Assembly: GCA_001599815.1 (NCBI GenBank)
Contig: BCIA01000006.1
Span: forward strand, 2,916,961 to 2,980,960
Direction: 5' to 3'
Origin: Furcasterigmium furcatum
Taxonomy: Eukaryota; Ascomycota; Sordariomycetes; Glomerellales; Plectosphaerellaceae
Length of the DNA: 64,000 bases
Below are positions 42,315 through 52,541 of the stretch, in pieces. Position 1 is the stretch's first letter. The number at the start of each line of letters is the position of its first letter. A program made the translations under genes and the position numbers. The notes under the pieces were generated by a model. The model did not search any database, was not told where the DNA came from, and saw only the letters and a list, made by a program, of their open reading frames with translations.

Positions 42315-42568
42315 TTCGAGCAAGCGGGTGAGATGTCTACCCGGATTCGTAGATGTTGTACAATTCATACCATTCCATCTCGGAATCCTATCGGCTGTCT
42401 ATCATACTAGACAAGTCAAGTGCCGAATCCCTCCCAGGTAGTACCGAGACAAAGATGTGTTGCACTCTAATATGAATCCAGTACAATAGGTAAACCCCAG
42501 TATTCGTGTCACTGTGGGATTTTGTTCCAGTCCCCCTATGTCCTGCTCTACTTCCTCGACGGCAGAGA

Positions 42569-43375
42569 TCATGGCAAAACCTCCTCACCCTTCCAATCAT
42601 AGAACTTTCCCCTCTGCTCCACCCCCAGCCCGGAAACCACCTCCACGAGTCTCTGCGCCGCGAACTCCGGCTCCAGCAGCGTATCCCGCGGCACGCTGTC
42701 CCAGAACGCCCTGCTCAGCTCTGTCTTGGTCGTTCCGGGGTGGTACGCGATGGCCATGGCGCTGTCGCCGCTGCGCGAGCGGAGGAAATTGTCGAGGCTC
42801 TTGGCGAGCGAGGTGACGGCCGCCTTGGACGAGCGGTATGAGTACCAGCCGCCCGCGCGATTGTCGGACACGGAGCCGACGCGGGCGGACATGGCGAGCC
42901 AGGTCGCGTGGGCGGGGAGGGAGGCGCAGTCAGGGGGCATTTCCGGCTTTGTGGACTTGCGCGGGAGGAAGTCGAAGAAGTGCTTCATGAGCATGAGGGG
43001 CCCGAGGGTGTTGACCTTGTACGTCTCGAGGGCCTTGTCGTAGTCGACCTGCGCGGGGCTCTTCTCGGGGAAGAGGATCCCTGGGATGGCGAGGGCGAGG
43101 TGGAGGTGGTGGTGCTTGGGCGGGAAGAGGTCTGCGGCGTGTTTGGCGGCGGCGGAGATTGTGGACTCTTTTGTCACATCCAGTTCGACGACGTGGAGGC
43201 GGTCACTGGCGTTGGAGGGGATGTTGGGCGCCGAGAGGAAGGAGTCGCGGACGGCGGACACATCGTGTCGGGCGGTGGCGAGGATGGGCAGCGGCGTGGT
43301 GCGGAGGAGATGGGTTGTGAGCGCGGCCCCAATGCCTCGGGAGGAGGGCGATATAAGGATCCAGGGGCGAGACAT
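42569..43375 (-). CDS. Short-chain dehydrogenase/reductase
   Basis: A single exon of 268 aa. It starts MSRPWILISPSSRGIG, where SPSSRGIG takes the place of the TGxxxGIG glycine motif. NTLGPLML, a catalytic Ser in LAMSARVGS and YRSSKAA follow, with YHPGTTKTELS after strand 6. The C-terminal YDWKGEEVLP resembles the C-factor-like (CsgA) SDR group. The first glycine of the nucleotide-binding motif is replaced by Ser, an SPSSRGIG variant I have seen in fungal members. It is convergent with CHS5. Substrate unknown. Confidence 0.82.
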   Translation of the reverse strand: MSRPWILISPSSRGIGAALTTHLLRTTPLPILATARHDVSAVRDSFLSAPNIPSNASDRLHVVELDVTKESTISAAAKHAADLFPPKHHHLHLALAIPGILFPEKSPAQVDYDKALETYKVNTLGPLMLMKHFFDFLPRKSTKPEMPPDCASLPAHATWLAMSARVGSVSDNRAGGWYSYRSSKAAVTSLAKSLDNFLRSRSGDSAMAIAYHPGTTKTELSRAFWDSVPRDTLLEPEFAAQRLVEVVSGLGVEQRGKFYDWKGEEVLP

Positions 43376-43921
43376 GGTGAGGAGCGATCAGAATGAGTTG
43401 AAGCCGTTCACAGGTGGTGAATGGTGGATGAAGGTGTAAGTGAGCCGCACGGGTGAGTTGGGTCTTGGCAGTCTCATATTAAAAATATATTTACGTCTTC
43501 TTAGACCAGTGGGTGAGCCTCAAGAAGAATTTAAAAGTCATTTTCGCGCAAGAGAACCCGAATGTGGTTGGTCTCAAGCTGCTCTCAGTCAACGACATCA
43601 TGACTTTGGTGACGGCTGAGGACGATCTCAGGGGTCCTAACAGCGTCAACTTAGCGGAGCACGTGACTTCAGGGGTTGTCCCGGCGTTTGGTTGCTCCGG
43701 CTGACCAACGACCTGACCTCCATACAATCATCTCAGCATGGATGCAAGGCGAACTGCGTCTCCCAACTTCATCGTGTCAAAAGCACGATACACTTGGCCG
43801 CCATGAAATTTAGTCCTTAGTGTGCTTAGTAGCGCAACCGCCAAATTTCGTCAGTCGAAGATCAAATAGACGGACAGCGTATTCAAGTTCTCAGCAACCA
43901 GCACTCAGTTCAGTTCAGGAT
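43376..43921. other. Divergent intergenic region
   Basis: A 546-bp AT-richer region between the SDR start (minus) and the F-box-like gene (plus). The small frames inside lack support. Confidence 0.45.
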
Positions 43922-45911
43922 ATGGAGCAACCAAGTCTGGCCGGAACCAGGTGCCTTTTGAACCATGTGCGCGCTCATAGCCAGTGCTTTGCGTGCGGGT
44001 GCCGATTCAAGGAAAGCGACGCCATCGTTGCCCGTAAGCCACCCGAGGCCATCGCCTCGCTGTGCCCGCCAGCCCGCTCACAGCCTTACAGTTCTCGAGG
44101 ACAGGACCAACCGGTGTCGGATCCTGAAGAACCTCAAACACCCGGGAGACTACTCCAAGGACCATGATGGGCATGTCTTGTGCCGAGAGCCCGCATGCGT
44201 CAAGTGCGAGTTGTCGTGGGATGCACAGGCCGTGCTCCACGCGGTCTGCTTCAGCTTGTACATTCAGATGGCGAAATCTCAGGACAAGGAGCGTCTCCTC
44301 CTCGCCGCTGGCGCCACCTCGTTGCCCTGGGACCGGTCATCGGTCATTATTCTGCCACCGCGGCTTGACAAGGGCGTCGCGGTCGACCTGATTGCCCGCT
44401 TCGACGGCCTGCAGAGGCTACCAGCTGAAATCATCTCCATGATCATGGAGCACCTGACCCCTTGTCCCCTGCTGAGGATTCTGGCTGTCATGGACTTGGT
44501 CGACTTTCTGTCTACCCAGGACGACAACAAGGCGATGTTGGTTCCCCTGCGTGACATCCAGTCCTGGCACCGAGGAAGCAGGCTCGTCGCAGCCGAAAGC
44601 CACGAGAAGGGTTCAAGATGCCTCTTCGAAGTGGCCATCGACTTCAGGGGTGTCAGGCACATCAGACGCTTGTCAGCCCCTGAGACCACCTCAGAGTCTG
44701 CATCAACAGTGTACACCATCATCGAGGACCCCTCGCGCCTTGTCAAGTTCAAGGTGACCCGCGCCCCTGTACTCCTGATTGCAACACCGTAACTCTGCTG
44801 ACATCCGCTGTAGTCCGGCACGGCTCGCTTCTGCATCCCCACCGACGCCCCCTTTCCTCAGATCTGGAACCTATCCAACCCTCCTCCGTACCGAGATAGA
44901 TTCGCCCGTTTTCGCGTCGGGAATGGCCACCAAGAGGCCCTGACAGCCATCGACTTGTCAACCTGCACTGGCATCACCCTCTTCTACTCCGAGGGCATCC
45001 ATTTCGCTACCCACGGCCACACGCCCGCCGCCCCCTCAGCCCTGTCCACATACAACCGCCTCACCCGCGTGTCGAGAAAGGGCATCGTCTGGGTCTACAC
45101 CCCCATCGCTCAAGCCGACGAACTCGCCTCCTTCGGCTTGCGTTTTGACAACGTCGTTTGCGGGTACCCGGTCATCCTCGTTCGTCTCCTGCAACCCTGC
45201 TCCCCTCCCCTTTCCCGCTCGTCTAACCGGAGGCAAATACCACAGTTCCAGCTCCGCCTCGCCGGCAGCGTCTCCATCGGCAGCTGGCGCAAGAGGCACT
45301 TCATGGCCGTCGAAATGACCGACCCCATCCGCCCGTCCGCCCGAGCCCATCTCGTCCACACCAACCCCGACGACCCTTCCTACACATCACCCCGAACCTG
45401 GTTCCTCGGCATCTCCCACGCCGAACCGGGCGTCAACGACGCCCTCGAGGGAATGGCCCGCGGCGCCGCCACACACCCCCTGACTCACTCCGCCACTCGT
45501 GCGCCCAATGTCCCGAGGAAATTCCTCGTCAACTCGGTCTACTGCTCCGCCCTGCTCGCCGGCCTCTCCGCCTTCTCCGTCTTCCGCGACCCCGAGAACC
45601 GGTTCTGCCGCGGCTTGCTGCTCAGGTACGCTAACGGCGCCGAGCGCGCCCTCGGAAGCTGCCGCATCGGCATCGACCCCGTGCAGCACTACCCCGACCC
45701 CAGCGTCGTGAGGTTCTGCTCGGCCAACCTCGTCTCCGAGACCAGGATGGGCCATCGCAGGGTCAAGGTCGGGATTCCCGATGAGCCGGAGCGCCGTTGG
45801 AGGGAATTCTCACCCGCCGGGGAGCTGCATATCTGGGTCACGCACGAGGAGATGGTCGCGCATGTCAAGAATCCAGCGCAAGGGGTCGTCGCAAGCTCAA
45901 GCTCAGCATGA
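43922..45911 (+). CDS. F-box-like hypothetical protein with Cys-rich N-terminus
   Basis: Exons 43922-44033, 44092-44753 and 44814-45911 encode 623 aa if no further intron is removed. Both introns restore frame (phases 1 and 0). The N-terminal part has spaced Cys residues (CFACGCRF, then CREPACVKCELSW), possibly a metal site. An F-box-like segment lies at 146-185 (LPAEIISMIMEHLTPCPLLRIL). The C-terminal half contains SGTARFCIP and several Trp/Phe motifs seen in uncharacterised fungal F-box-like proteins. An additional in-frame intron around 45150-45245 is possible: it has a CTAAC branch and a CACAG acceptor but a weak donor, and it would remove a Ser/Pro/Arg-rich patch. Function unknown. Confidence 0.65.
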
Positions 45912-46084
45912 GTCCAACGAGAGCCATGTCATCACACCTTGGTAGCCTCTGATGCATGTGGAAATTTCATGTTTGATTTTCCAATATGGTCTTCATAGCC
46001 TTGCGGATACCACCAACGCCAGCATGTTACACCGTGTACTATCAAAACAGTTGCTACACCGCCGCATCTCTCGTCATCTCTCAT

Positions 46085-49000
46085 TCAGATCATGTTAAAG
46101 TAAGCGTCCAGCTCCCTCCCTCCGATGGCCGCCGGAGAGCCTCCGTTTCCTGAGGCGTCCTGGTGCTGTTGGTCGCGGGTGCTCTCGAGACTGACCCTCG
46201 ATGCGTTTTGCAGCTCCCGCATCAACGGATCCATGGCCTCCAGCTCGCCGTTCGTTCCTGCCGATCCGTACAAGCGATCGTGTCTCTGCCTCTCGTGACG
46301 GGAATGCCTGTTCCTCGTCCTGGAGCCGCGCGGCTCTCGGGGGCGGCGACGACCACGCGTCTCGTCCGCCTCAGAGTCCGACTCCTCCGCAATTCGCACT
46401 CGGCCCCCCCTACTAGCAAGAATTGGCTGACACGCGTGCCTCCTCTCGTCGACAGCGCCTTCCTGCTCCTTCCACCCAAGCGATGCCCTTGGAGTCCCGG
46501 AGAGAGGACGACCATGACCCAGGTTCTCAAGGACTTGCTCAACGCGACGGACAAACAAGATCTGATTCTGCTCGCTCCTACAAATGTCCAGCTCCATCCG
46601 CTCCTGGTTGAGAAGCATCTGGCGAGCCAGAGTAGATGCACAGCCGAGGCGGTGCAAGGATGCATAGTGCGCTCGGAGCTCAGACGACCGCCTGCTGCGA
46701 AGAAGCGGATGAGAGCCACGCTTCTGCACAGAGCCATCAAAGCGGGTGCTGTGTGCTGGTGCGCTGGAGCAAGACTCCATTTCGACGGTAACATCTTGTA
46801 CGGTCCCATTAGCCCAGGCACCTCGGGGAATGTACATCGTAGCTTCGTGGGATGGCTGGGCTTCCTCAGGTTGCTGGTCTTCCTCGAGGTGGAGGCACAT
46901 GATTGTTGTACCCTCGGATGACACTGCTTCACATCCATGGGCATTCGACTCTGTGGGACTGCCACGACGGGAAGCAGGCGGCGTCAGTTCAGCAGACGTC
47001 CTGTCGGCTTTCAGGCTGGCGGCGATCGATGTCAGAGGAGACGAGGCAGCCGCCGGTGTCTCGGAGAAATGCGTAGTCGTGCCCGACCACCTCTTATTAG
47101 GCGGCGTGCATGGTCGATGAGTCGTCGCTGGCAAGCACATGCTGAACCTTGCCTCAAGTCCAGGGCCAGAACCGCCAGGAACGCCGATCGTACTCTGGCG
47201 TTGCGAGGGACACCCGCTTTCCATACCCTCCATGTTGACAGAAGGTACCAGGCTCAAACGTGACGGAGCCAGCCGCTCTTGCTCGATGCGAGGCAAAGTC
47301 GCCGAGTCTGATCGACGATGAGGGTTGGATGCCGGCGCGGCTGAATCCAGAATTTGCATGAAGCTCGCTTCAGAAGGTGCATAGCTACTGATTCGATCCA
47401 GCAAGGGAATTGAACTTGCCCAGCTGGTTCGCTGGTAGCTGTCATGCCTCCGTGCTCCCTGAGAACTACAGAAGCTCTCCCTAGCGGAAGCAGCAGGTCC
47501 AGGTGCAAGTCTCCCAGGATCCTGCTCGACTCCAGACTCCGAGCAGTAGTTCCGGCTCCTTGACGGGCTGAGCACGCCACTGTCCCGCCTGTAGCTTGCT
47601 CTGGTATCTTCTGCAGTGGGGGGTCTCGGAAAGAACTCTGCGAAGCTGGAGACGCTCGGTGTGTCCTGGCCGCCCTCACGCGAAGGAAGGCGCAAGGTGC
47701 TGATAACTGTTTCGGCCGTGTGCGGTCTTGCCACCATGTCGGCATCATCAGTTTGTTGTTCCGCCTGGTGAAGCATCTGCAACCTGGACCGGGCAGCCTC
47801 CATGTCACGCTGCTTCAGAGACTTGACCCGCTCTGCGCGGCTCTTCCTCGAGGCGTTGGTTCTGGTGGAGGCTTTGCGTTGGGTCCTGGTTGATGAAATC
47901 TTGTCTTCGCCGGCCGAAATCATGGACAAGGTCTTGTCCGGGGTGAGCATTATGAGTGAAGCCCTCGGCGTTGTGCCAGGTGTCGATTGCAGAACAGTAG
48001 AGGTGTTAGAGTATCCTCTCCATGCTCTGGCACTGGCAATGACGGGCTCTGACTCTTGAGTGACAATGCTCGATGCAACTGAATGGTCAGACTGAGCCGT
48101 CGGACTAGGCTCAGGTTTTTCAACCAAGGTGGTAGAGAGGCGATCCCGCCTCTGCTGAGAGGCCAAAACGCCGTCCAGTGACGGGCGACTTTGGGCTCTC
48201 ATATTCGAGAGACCGGGATTCTTCAGGCTGGATTTCCTCACCGGCAGCTTCAGGTTGTCTGGCCGCTTGGGCAAGGGTTTCGTAGGTGATGTTTCGGGTC
48301 GAGCTGGATGGAATGAAGAGTATGGCGCAGGATGAGGCGCCGAGCGCGGAGGTGGTCCAGGGGCCGACTGCAAAACTTGGGTCGTCTTCAGCCAAGATAC
48401 ATGAACGTTCCGCATGCGGTCCTCGACGCTCTCGGGAGTCTTTGGTGTCCTGGGTCCCCTGGATGGAGATGATGACGGGGACCCGGGGAGTTCGACGTAC
48501 GAGTCGATGTCCATGGGCAGATGAGCGCGTGGAGGTTGTATTGGGCCGCTGGCGAACGGCCTCTGTACATCTCCAGGCGCTGTCCTAGGAGGCGGGGAGT
48601 GAGGTGGGCTGAGCGGCAGATTGCGCTGCCACAGATGTATGGACGCCTGGGAGTCCTTGTTCTGAAGCCTGGGCATAGAGCTGGCAGGTTTCATGGAGAT
48701 GAGGTCGTCGTCTCCGCTGTCCATCTCCGGGACGGAACCTTTTCTTCCCTGCCCAGATGCACTTCCGGTTCGAGTTTTGAAGGTCATCTTCCTATCCTCG
48801 GGCGGAGGGGATGGGGGAAGCGGCTTGGTGGCGTTGAAGGCCGGAACGGCCCAGTCAGAGTCGGGTCCAAGGTGACAGTGTTCTATGGGAACGGAGATGG
48901 CCATGTGACGATGTCCCTCGGATGTTCTTGAAGCCACAGCAGGCTCATAAACCATGTACCTGACATGGTCCTCGCCGGGGTTTGATGCAGACTTCATACG

Positions 49001-49405
49001 CGGAAGTCGCAGTTTCCTCTTGAGCTGCCGCCACCTGCCGCGCTCCTCCGTCGGCTCCCCGTCGTCGTCAAAGGCCGAGGGCAAGTAGTTCTGTGGAGGA
49101 GGGGATGTAGATCGCAAAAACTCGATCAGATGACCGAGTCCCTCCCGATCACAGTCACTCCTGGGTCGAAACCCGCGCACATCCAGCGGGTACGTGTCGT
49201 CGTCATCATCATCGATAGATGAGTTCTTGCGAGTTGTGTGGAAGATGTGGCTGGAGGATTTTGAACGAGGCAGTGCTGATTTGCTGGCATCGTCCTGGAA
49301 GCCGAAGGCACTGAATCGAGAAAAGTCGAGCCTCGGAGCACCACCCGGGGGAGACGCCACCGTCACCTCCCCGGCACCGGAGGGCTTCCGTCCTCGAAGA
49401 GCCAT
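46085..49405 (-). CDS. Large disordered hypothetical protein, 1106 aa
   Basis: A single long open frame of 1106 codons. I chose ATG 49405 because it has an ACCATGG context; the frame extends 28 codons upstream without an ATG. Composition is dominated by Ser, Pro, Arg and Thr, with an acidic DDDDDD run near residue 65, many SP/TP sites and basic clusters (KASTRTNASRKSRAERVKSL). The only ordered-looking parts are short helices (about 565-590) and one near the C-terminus (LARQMLLNQERMELDICRSEQ). I find no domain. The many phosphorylatable basic/Ser motifs suggest a cytoskeletal, polarity or signalling scaffold, but that is a guess. Confidence 0.7.
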   Translation of the reverse strand: MALRGRKPSGAGEVTVASPPGGAPRLDFSRFSAFGFQDDASKSALPRSKSSSHIFHTTRKNSSIDDDDDDTYPLDVRGFRPRSDCDREGLGHLIEFLRSTSPPPQNYLPSAFDDDGEPTEERGRWRQLKRKLRLPRMKSASNPGEDHVRYMVYEPAVASRTSEGHRHMAISVPIEHCHLGPDSDWAVPAFNATKPLPPSPPPEDRKMTFKTRTGSASGQGRKGSVPEMDSGDDDLISMKPASSMPRLQNKDSQASIHLWQRNLPLSPPHSPPPRTAPGDVQRPFASGPIQPPRAHLPMDIDSYVELPGSPSSSPSRGPRTPKTPESVEDRMRNVHVSWLKTTQVLQSAPGPPPRSAPHPAPYSSFHPARPETSPTKPLPKRPDNLKLPVRKSSLKNPGLSNMRAQSRPSLDGVLASQQRRDRLSTTLVEKPEPSPTAQSDHSVASSIVTQESEPVIASARAWRGYSNTSTVLQSTPGTTPRASLIMLTPDKTLSMISAGEDKISSTRTQRKASTRTNASRKSRAERVKSLKQRDMEAARSRLQMLHQAEQQTDDADMVARPHTAETVISTLRLPSREGGQDTPSVSSFAEFFPRPPTAEDTRASYRRDSGVLSPSRSRNYCSESGVEQDPGRLAPGPAASARESFCSSQGARRHDSYQRTSWASSIPLLDRISSYAPSEASFMQILDSAAPASNPHRRSDSATLPRIEQERLAPSRLSLVPSVNMEGMESGCPSQRQSTIGVPGGSGPGLEARFSMCLPATTHRPCTPPNKRWSGTTTHFSETPAAASSPLTSIAASLKADRTSAELTPPASRRGSPTESNAHGCEAVSSEGTTIMCLHLEEDQQPEEAQPSHEATMYIPRGAWANGTVQDVTVEMESCSSAPAHSTRFDGSVQKRGSHPLLRSRRSSELRAHYASLHRLGCASTLARQMLLNQERMELDICRSEQNQILFVRRVEQVLENLGHGRPLSGTPRASLGWKEQEGAVDERRHACQPILASRGGRVRIAEESDSEADETRGRRRPREPRGSRTRNRHSRHERQRHDRLYGSAGTNGELEAMDPLMRELQNASRVSLESTRDQQHQDASGNGGSPAAIGGRELDAYFNMI

Positions 49406-52400
49406 GGTCGGTATCGATGTTGTGAACCTGGCATCAAAGCAGGAATTTGGAAGAGGTTGATGTTGCACACCGCCGAGATTGAGCGACACTCTTCAGAGGA
49501 AGTTCCTGGAGTAGATAGAGGCAAGTCCTGATATATGAGATGAACAGATGGAAAGGTAAGGCCAATCAATGCTCCCTTTCTTCACGAAGCCGTTGAGATG
49601 CTGCGAGACAGGGTCGGGTAGAGAGTATCAGATCCTCTGGCACGGGGTGGCACGGACAGGGAAACGGGGTCCAGTGAGGGACGGCGAGGAGCAAGAGGCA
49701 AAGACAGATGTCCGATTTATGTCGGAAACATGTCTGTGCCCTTTCCAGCTGTTGGGGGAAGCCGAGAGCTGGAGCTGGAGCTGAAGGCGAGGCAAGGTGA
49801 GGGACGCAAGAGATATACTAATGCGGACCGATATGCATGGGGAGAGCGGAGAGAAAAAGCAAGTGAGCAAAGCAAGAAACGAGACCGTCCTCCACTCCGC
49901 GAGCCAGCCACCTGGGCGTCTTGGAGCCCCGCGATAGAGGGTCAAGATCTGCCACCAGTGCTCAGACTGGCACCGGACAGCGTCTGGACTAGCAGGCAAA
50001 AGGCTGAGCTAGAGGGCCGGACGGCAAGTTAGCGGCCGTTCTAGGTGAGGAACGGGCAGGGCAGAGACGGGACTAGTAGAAGACAAAGCGCGGCAAGGGA
50101 TGACGCGGGAGTTGAGAAGTGACATGGTCTTGGCTCTTAGGGCCGGAAGAGAGGGAGGTCCCCAAGTCCGACCGGTGGCGGCGGACGGCGGCGGGTTTGG
50201 TCAAACGGGCTGGACAACGGGACGACGAGCCAGCAGCTCTACATGATGGTAGGTGAGATGTTCGTCCGACTGTCAGCAGCGAGGACTACTGCTCGTGCTC
50301 AGTCCAAGGGTCCTGGCGCGCAGATCAGGGCCTTGCTTTGCTCCCTTGCTTCGCATATGCACATGCTGCCTCCGCGATGTCTGAGGTGGGACGGCAAAGC
50401 GGGAGGCTGCGATGGCGATGCAAGAGACAGACAGACCCTGCCGGCAGCCATCTGCGCTTCTGAACAGCCAGGAGATGTTCGGTTCGATGCAACAACCGGC
50501 GAGTCAAGACGGTCGCCTGGGAGAGAAACAAGACGAATAAGGAAATACGGTCCTCGAAACAATGAACGGCCGCTGGTAAGGAGCAGGGATCATTGTCGTC
50601 ACACGTGTCTCCCCACGAACGAACGGTCCTCCATCGGGGCCGAGCGAGGAGAGGTCCTCGGGTTCAATCCAGCAGTTTGCCAGCGTCATGGACGAAGCCT
50701 GGAAGGCCGTAAACTTGGCAGACTGGCGATACGTTGTTGCTTTTTCGACCGCATTCGCACGCTGGCGGCGCCATGTTGTATGGGCGACCAAGGCCGAGGC
50801 CCGATAGCGTCGAAGAAGAAATGATGCCAGGGGAGAGGACTACCAGGCCGCGGTTCGCAGTCTCCCACATCCGGGAGGAAGCTCCAAGACGTGCATCGTG
50901 CAGCTGGCCAATGTACGATCGGGTCGGGAGAGCGTCCTGCCACACCACGGCATGTCCTGCAGGTTGCCAGGGTCGACCAATGCGTCGGAGAAGACGGAGA
51001 GCTCGGAATGGGTGTGGTGGTTGAGTTTGGTCGTGATGTGTGACAGGGATCATCTGGGCGATCGGTGGAAGACGGCTGAGAAAACTTCTGGAGGGGGCAA
51101 GCGGGGCGATGAGGTGCTCCTTCCTCCTGCTGCCTCACTGCCTCCAATGCACTTTCCCGCTGAATGCCGCGGCAGACCGGGCGAGTCAGGCGCGACCAGT
51201 GCTGAACTGCATGACCCAGGGCCCCTATTTTATTCCATACCTACCGGGCTGACAAGAGAAACCTCAGCTGAGAAGCAACTCCGAATCCACGGTTTTCCCG
51301 GGTTCATGACGAATGCCATTCAACCATCCACCAGCTTCCAAGCTTCAACAATGTCTCAACCCGTCTCCTGCTTCACCCAGACTCACATGTCAGAATAGGG
51401 CATCCCATCTAGCCATCCCTTCGTACCCTCCTTTACCTCCCTGCTTCCCCTCATCCCCTTGCCCCTCCACCAACAGCACCATGCGCGAGCAAAAGCAATG
51501 CAAGACACTCGCCCTCCAGCCAAGAACTTAAAACTGAGATGATACCTGGCAAGCAACCTCATGTCATGTCACCCTCCAGTTGGATGCGAGGTTTGAGACG
51601 ACCTATCGAATCCATTGCAACGCTTCTCAACTCCAACACGAGGACCCGTCGGCCCCTCGCGCGGACAAGTCATGGCCTTGACTGGTCTCCTGGCCCGGCC
51701 TGGAGTACCCACGGAGGCCGGACGGCGAGATCCATAGGACACACCTCTGGCCTCGTCCGAACCGCAGGGGCACCAAATCTGGAACATGTTTCTCTCGACC
51801 TTCTGGCGGCCGGCACTCGGCTGCCAGCCCACAGCCAAGATGTCTCCCGCACTTCCCCGGAACCCTGATCAAGCCGCCTGTCTTGCCATGCCCGGCATAT
51901 CGCCGCTGACGTCGGCCTCTAATGCGGGAGCGTCTCGCAGTAATACCGAGTCCGCAGGGGACACGTTTGCGATGTCGAAGCAGAGCAAACTACACGTGCG
52001 TCGACTTGGGATGTAAGTCGTTCCCTGCGGCGGCGGAGGACCCTGACGCCAGGGCTGCATGGCACATCCAATTGATGCCTTTGCGTCCAGCCTCTTGTTC
52101 TTTGGAATTATTAGAAGTTGATTTGGTGGTCTGTTGACTTATCGCGAGACCGGGAAGCCCGTATCTAGTTGTCCCGAAGCCAAGAGAGACGTCGTCCCGA
52201 TTCGCAGAGGCTTGATCTGAAGTCTGGTCTGGTCAGCGCGGTTCTTCCAAGGGCGGCCATCTGGCTTGGTTTGGCTTGTCACTTGGTAAGAAGTCACTTC
52301 ACTTGCTTGCCAGGACAGATGGAGTACATAAGAATTCGCTGTTGTTGGTGATGCACACAAAGCCAGACAAACTGTCACGGTCTGGCTGTCAAGCTATCTG

Positions 52401-52541
52401 TCAACCTCCAGGCCTCACAATCGCCTGTCAAGCAGCCAACCCTGTTGATCCAGCTCACACATCATCAGAAAGCAAACAACAAAGTATATCGGCTGTCATT
52501 GCCGGGATCCTGACTTCCATCAACTTATCCACACACCTTCC
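49406..52541. other. Gene-poor stretch of about 3.1 kb
   Basis: The largest gap in the window. It lies between the start of the 1106-aa gene (minus) and the 3' end of the ATPase gene (minus). Frames of up to 193 codons exist on both strands, but they overlap one another and lack family-like sequence. A CT-rich tract at about 51415-51480 followed by CACCATG at 51478-51484 looks like a plus-strand promoter and start, but the frame closes after 16 codons. I see no gene I can support. Confidence 0.5.

Noticed and set aside
50243..50824. 193-codon frame in the gene-poor gap
   Set aside because: Composition is Arg/Cys-rich and shadow-like, opposite frames overlap it, and no motif or good start context is present.
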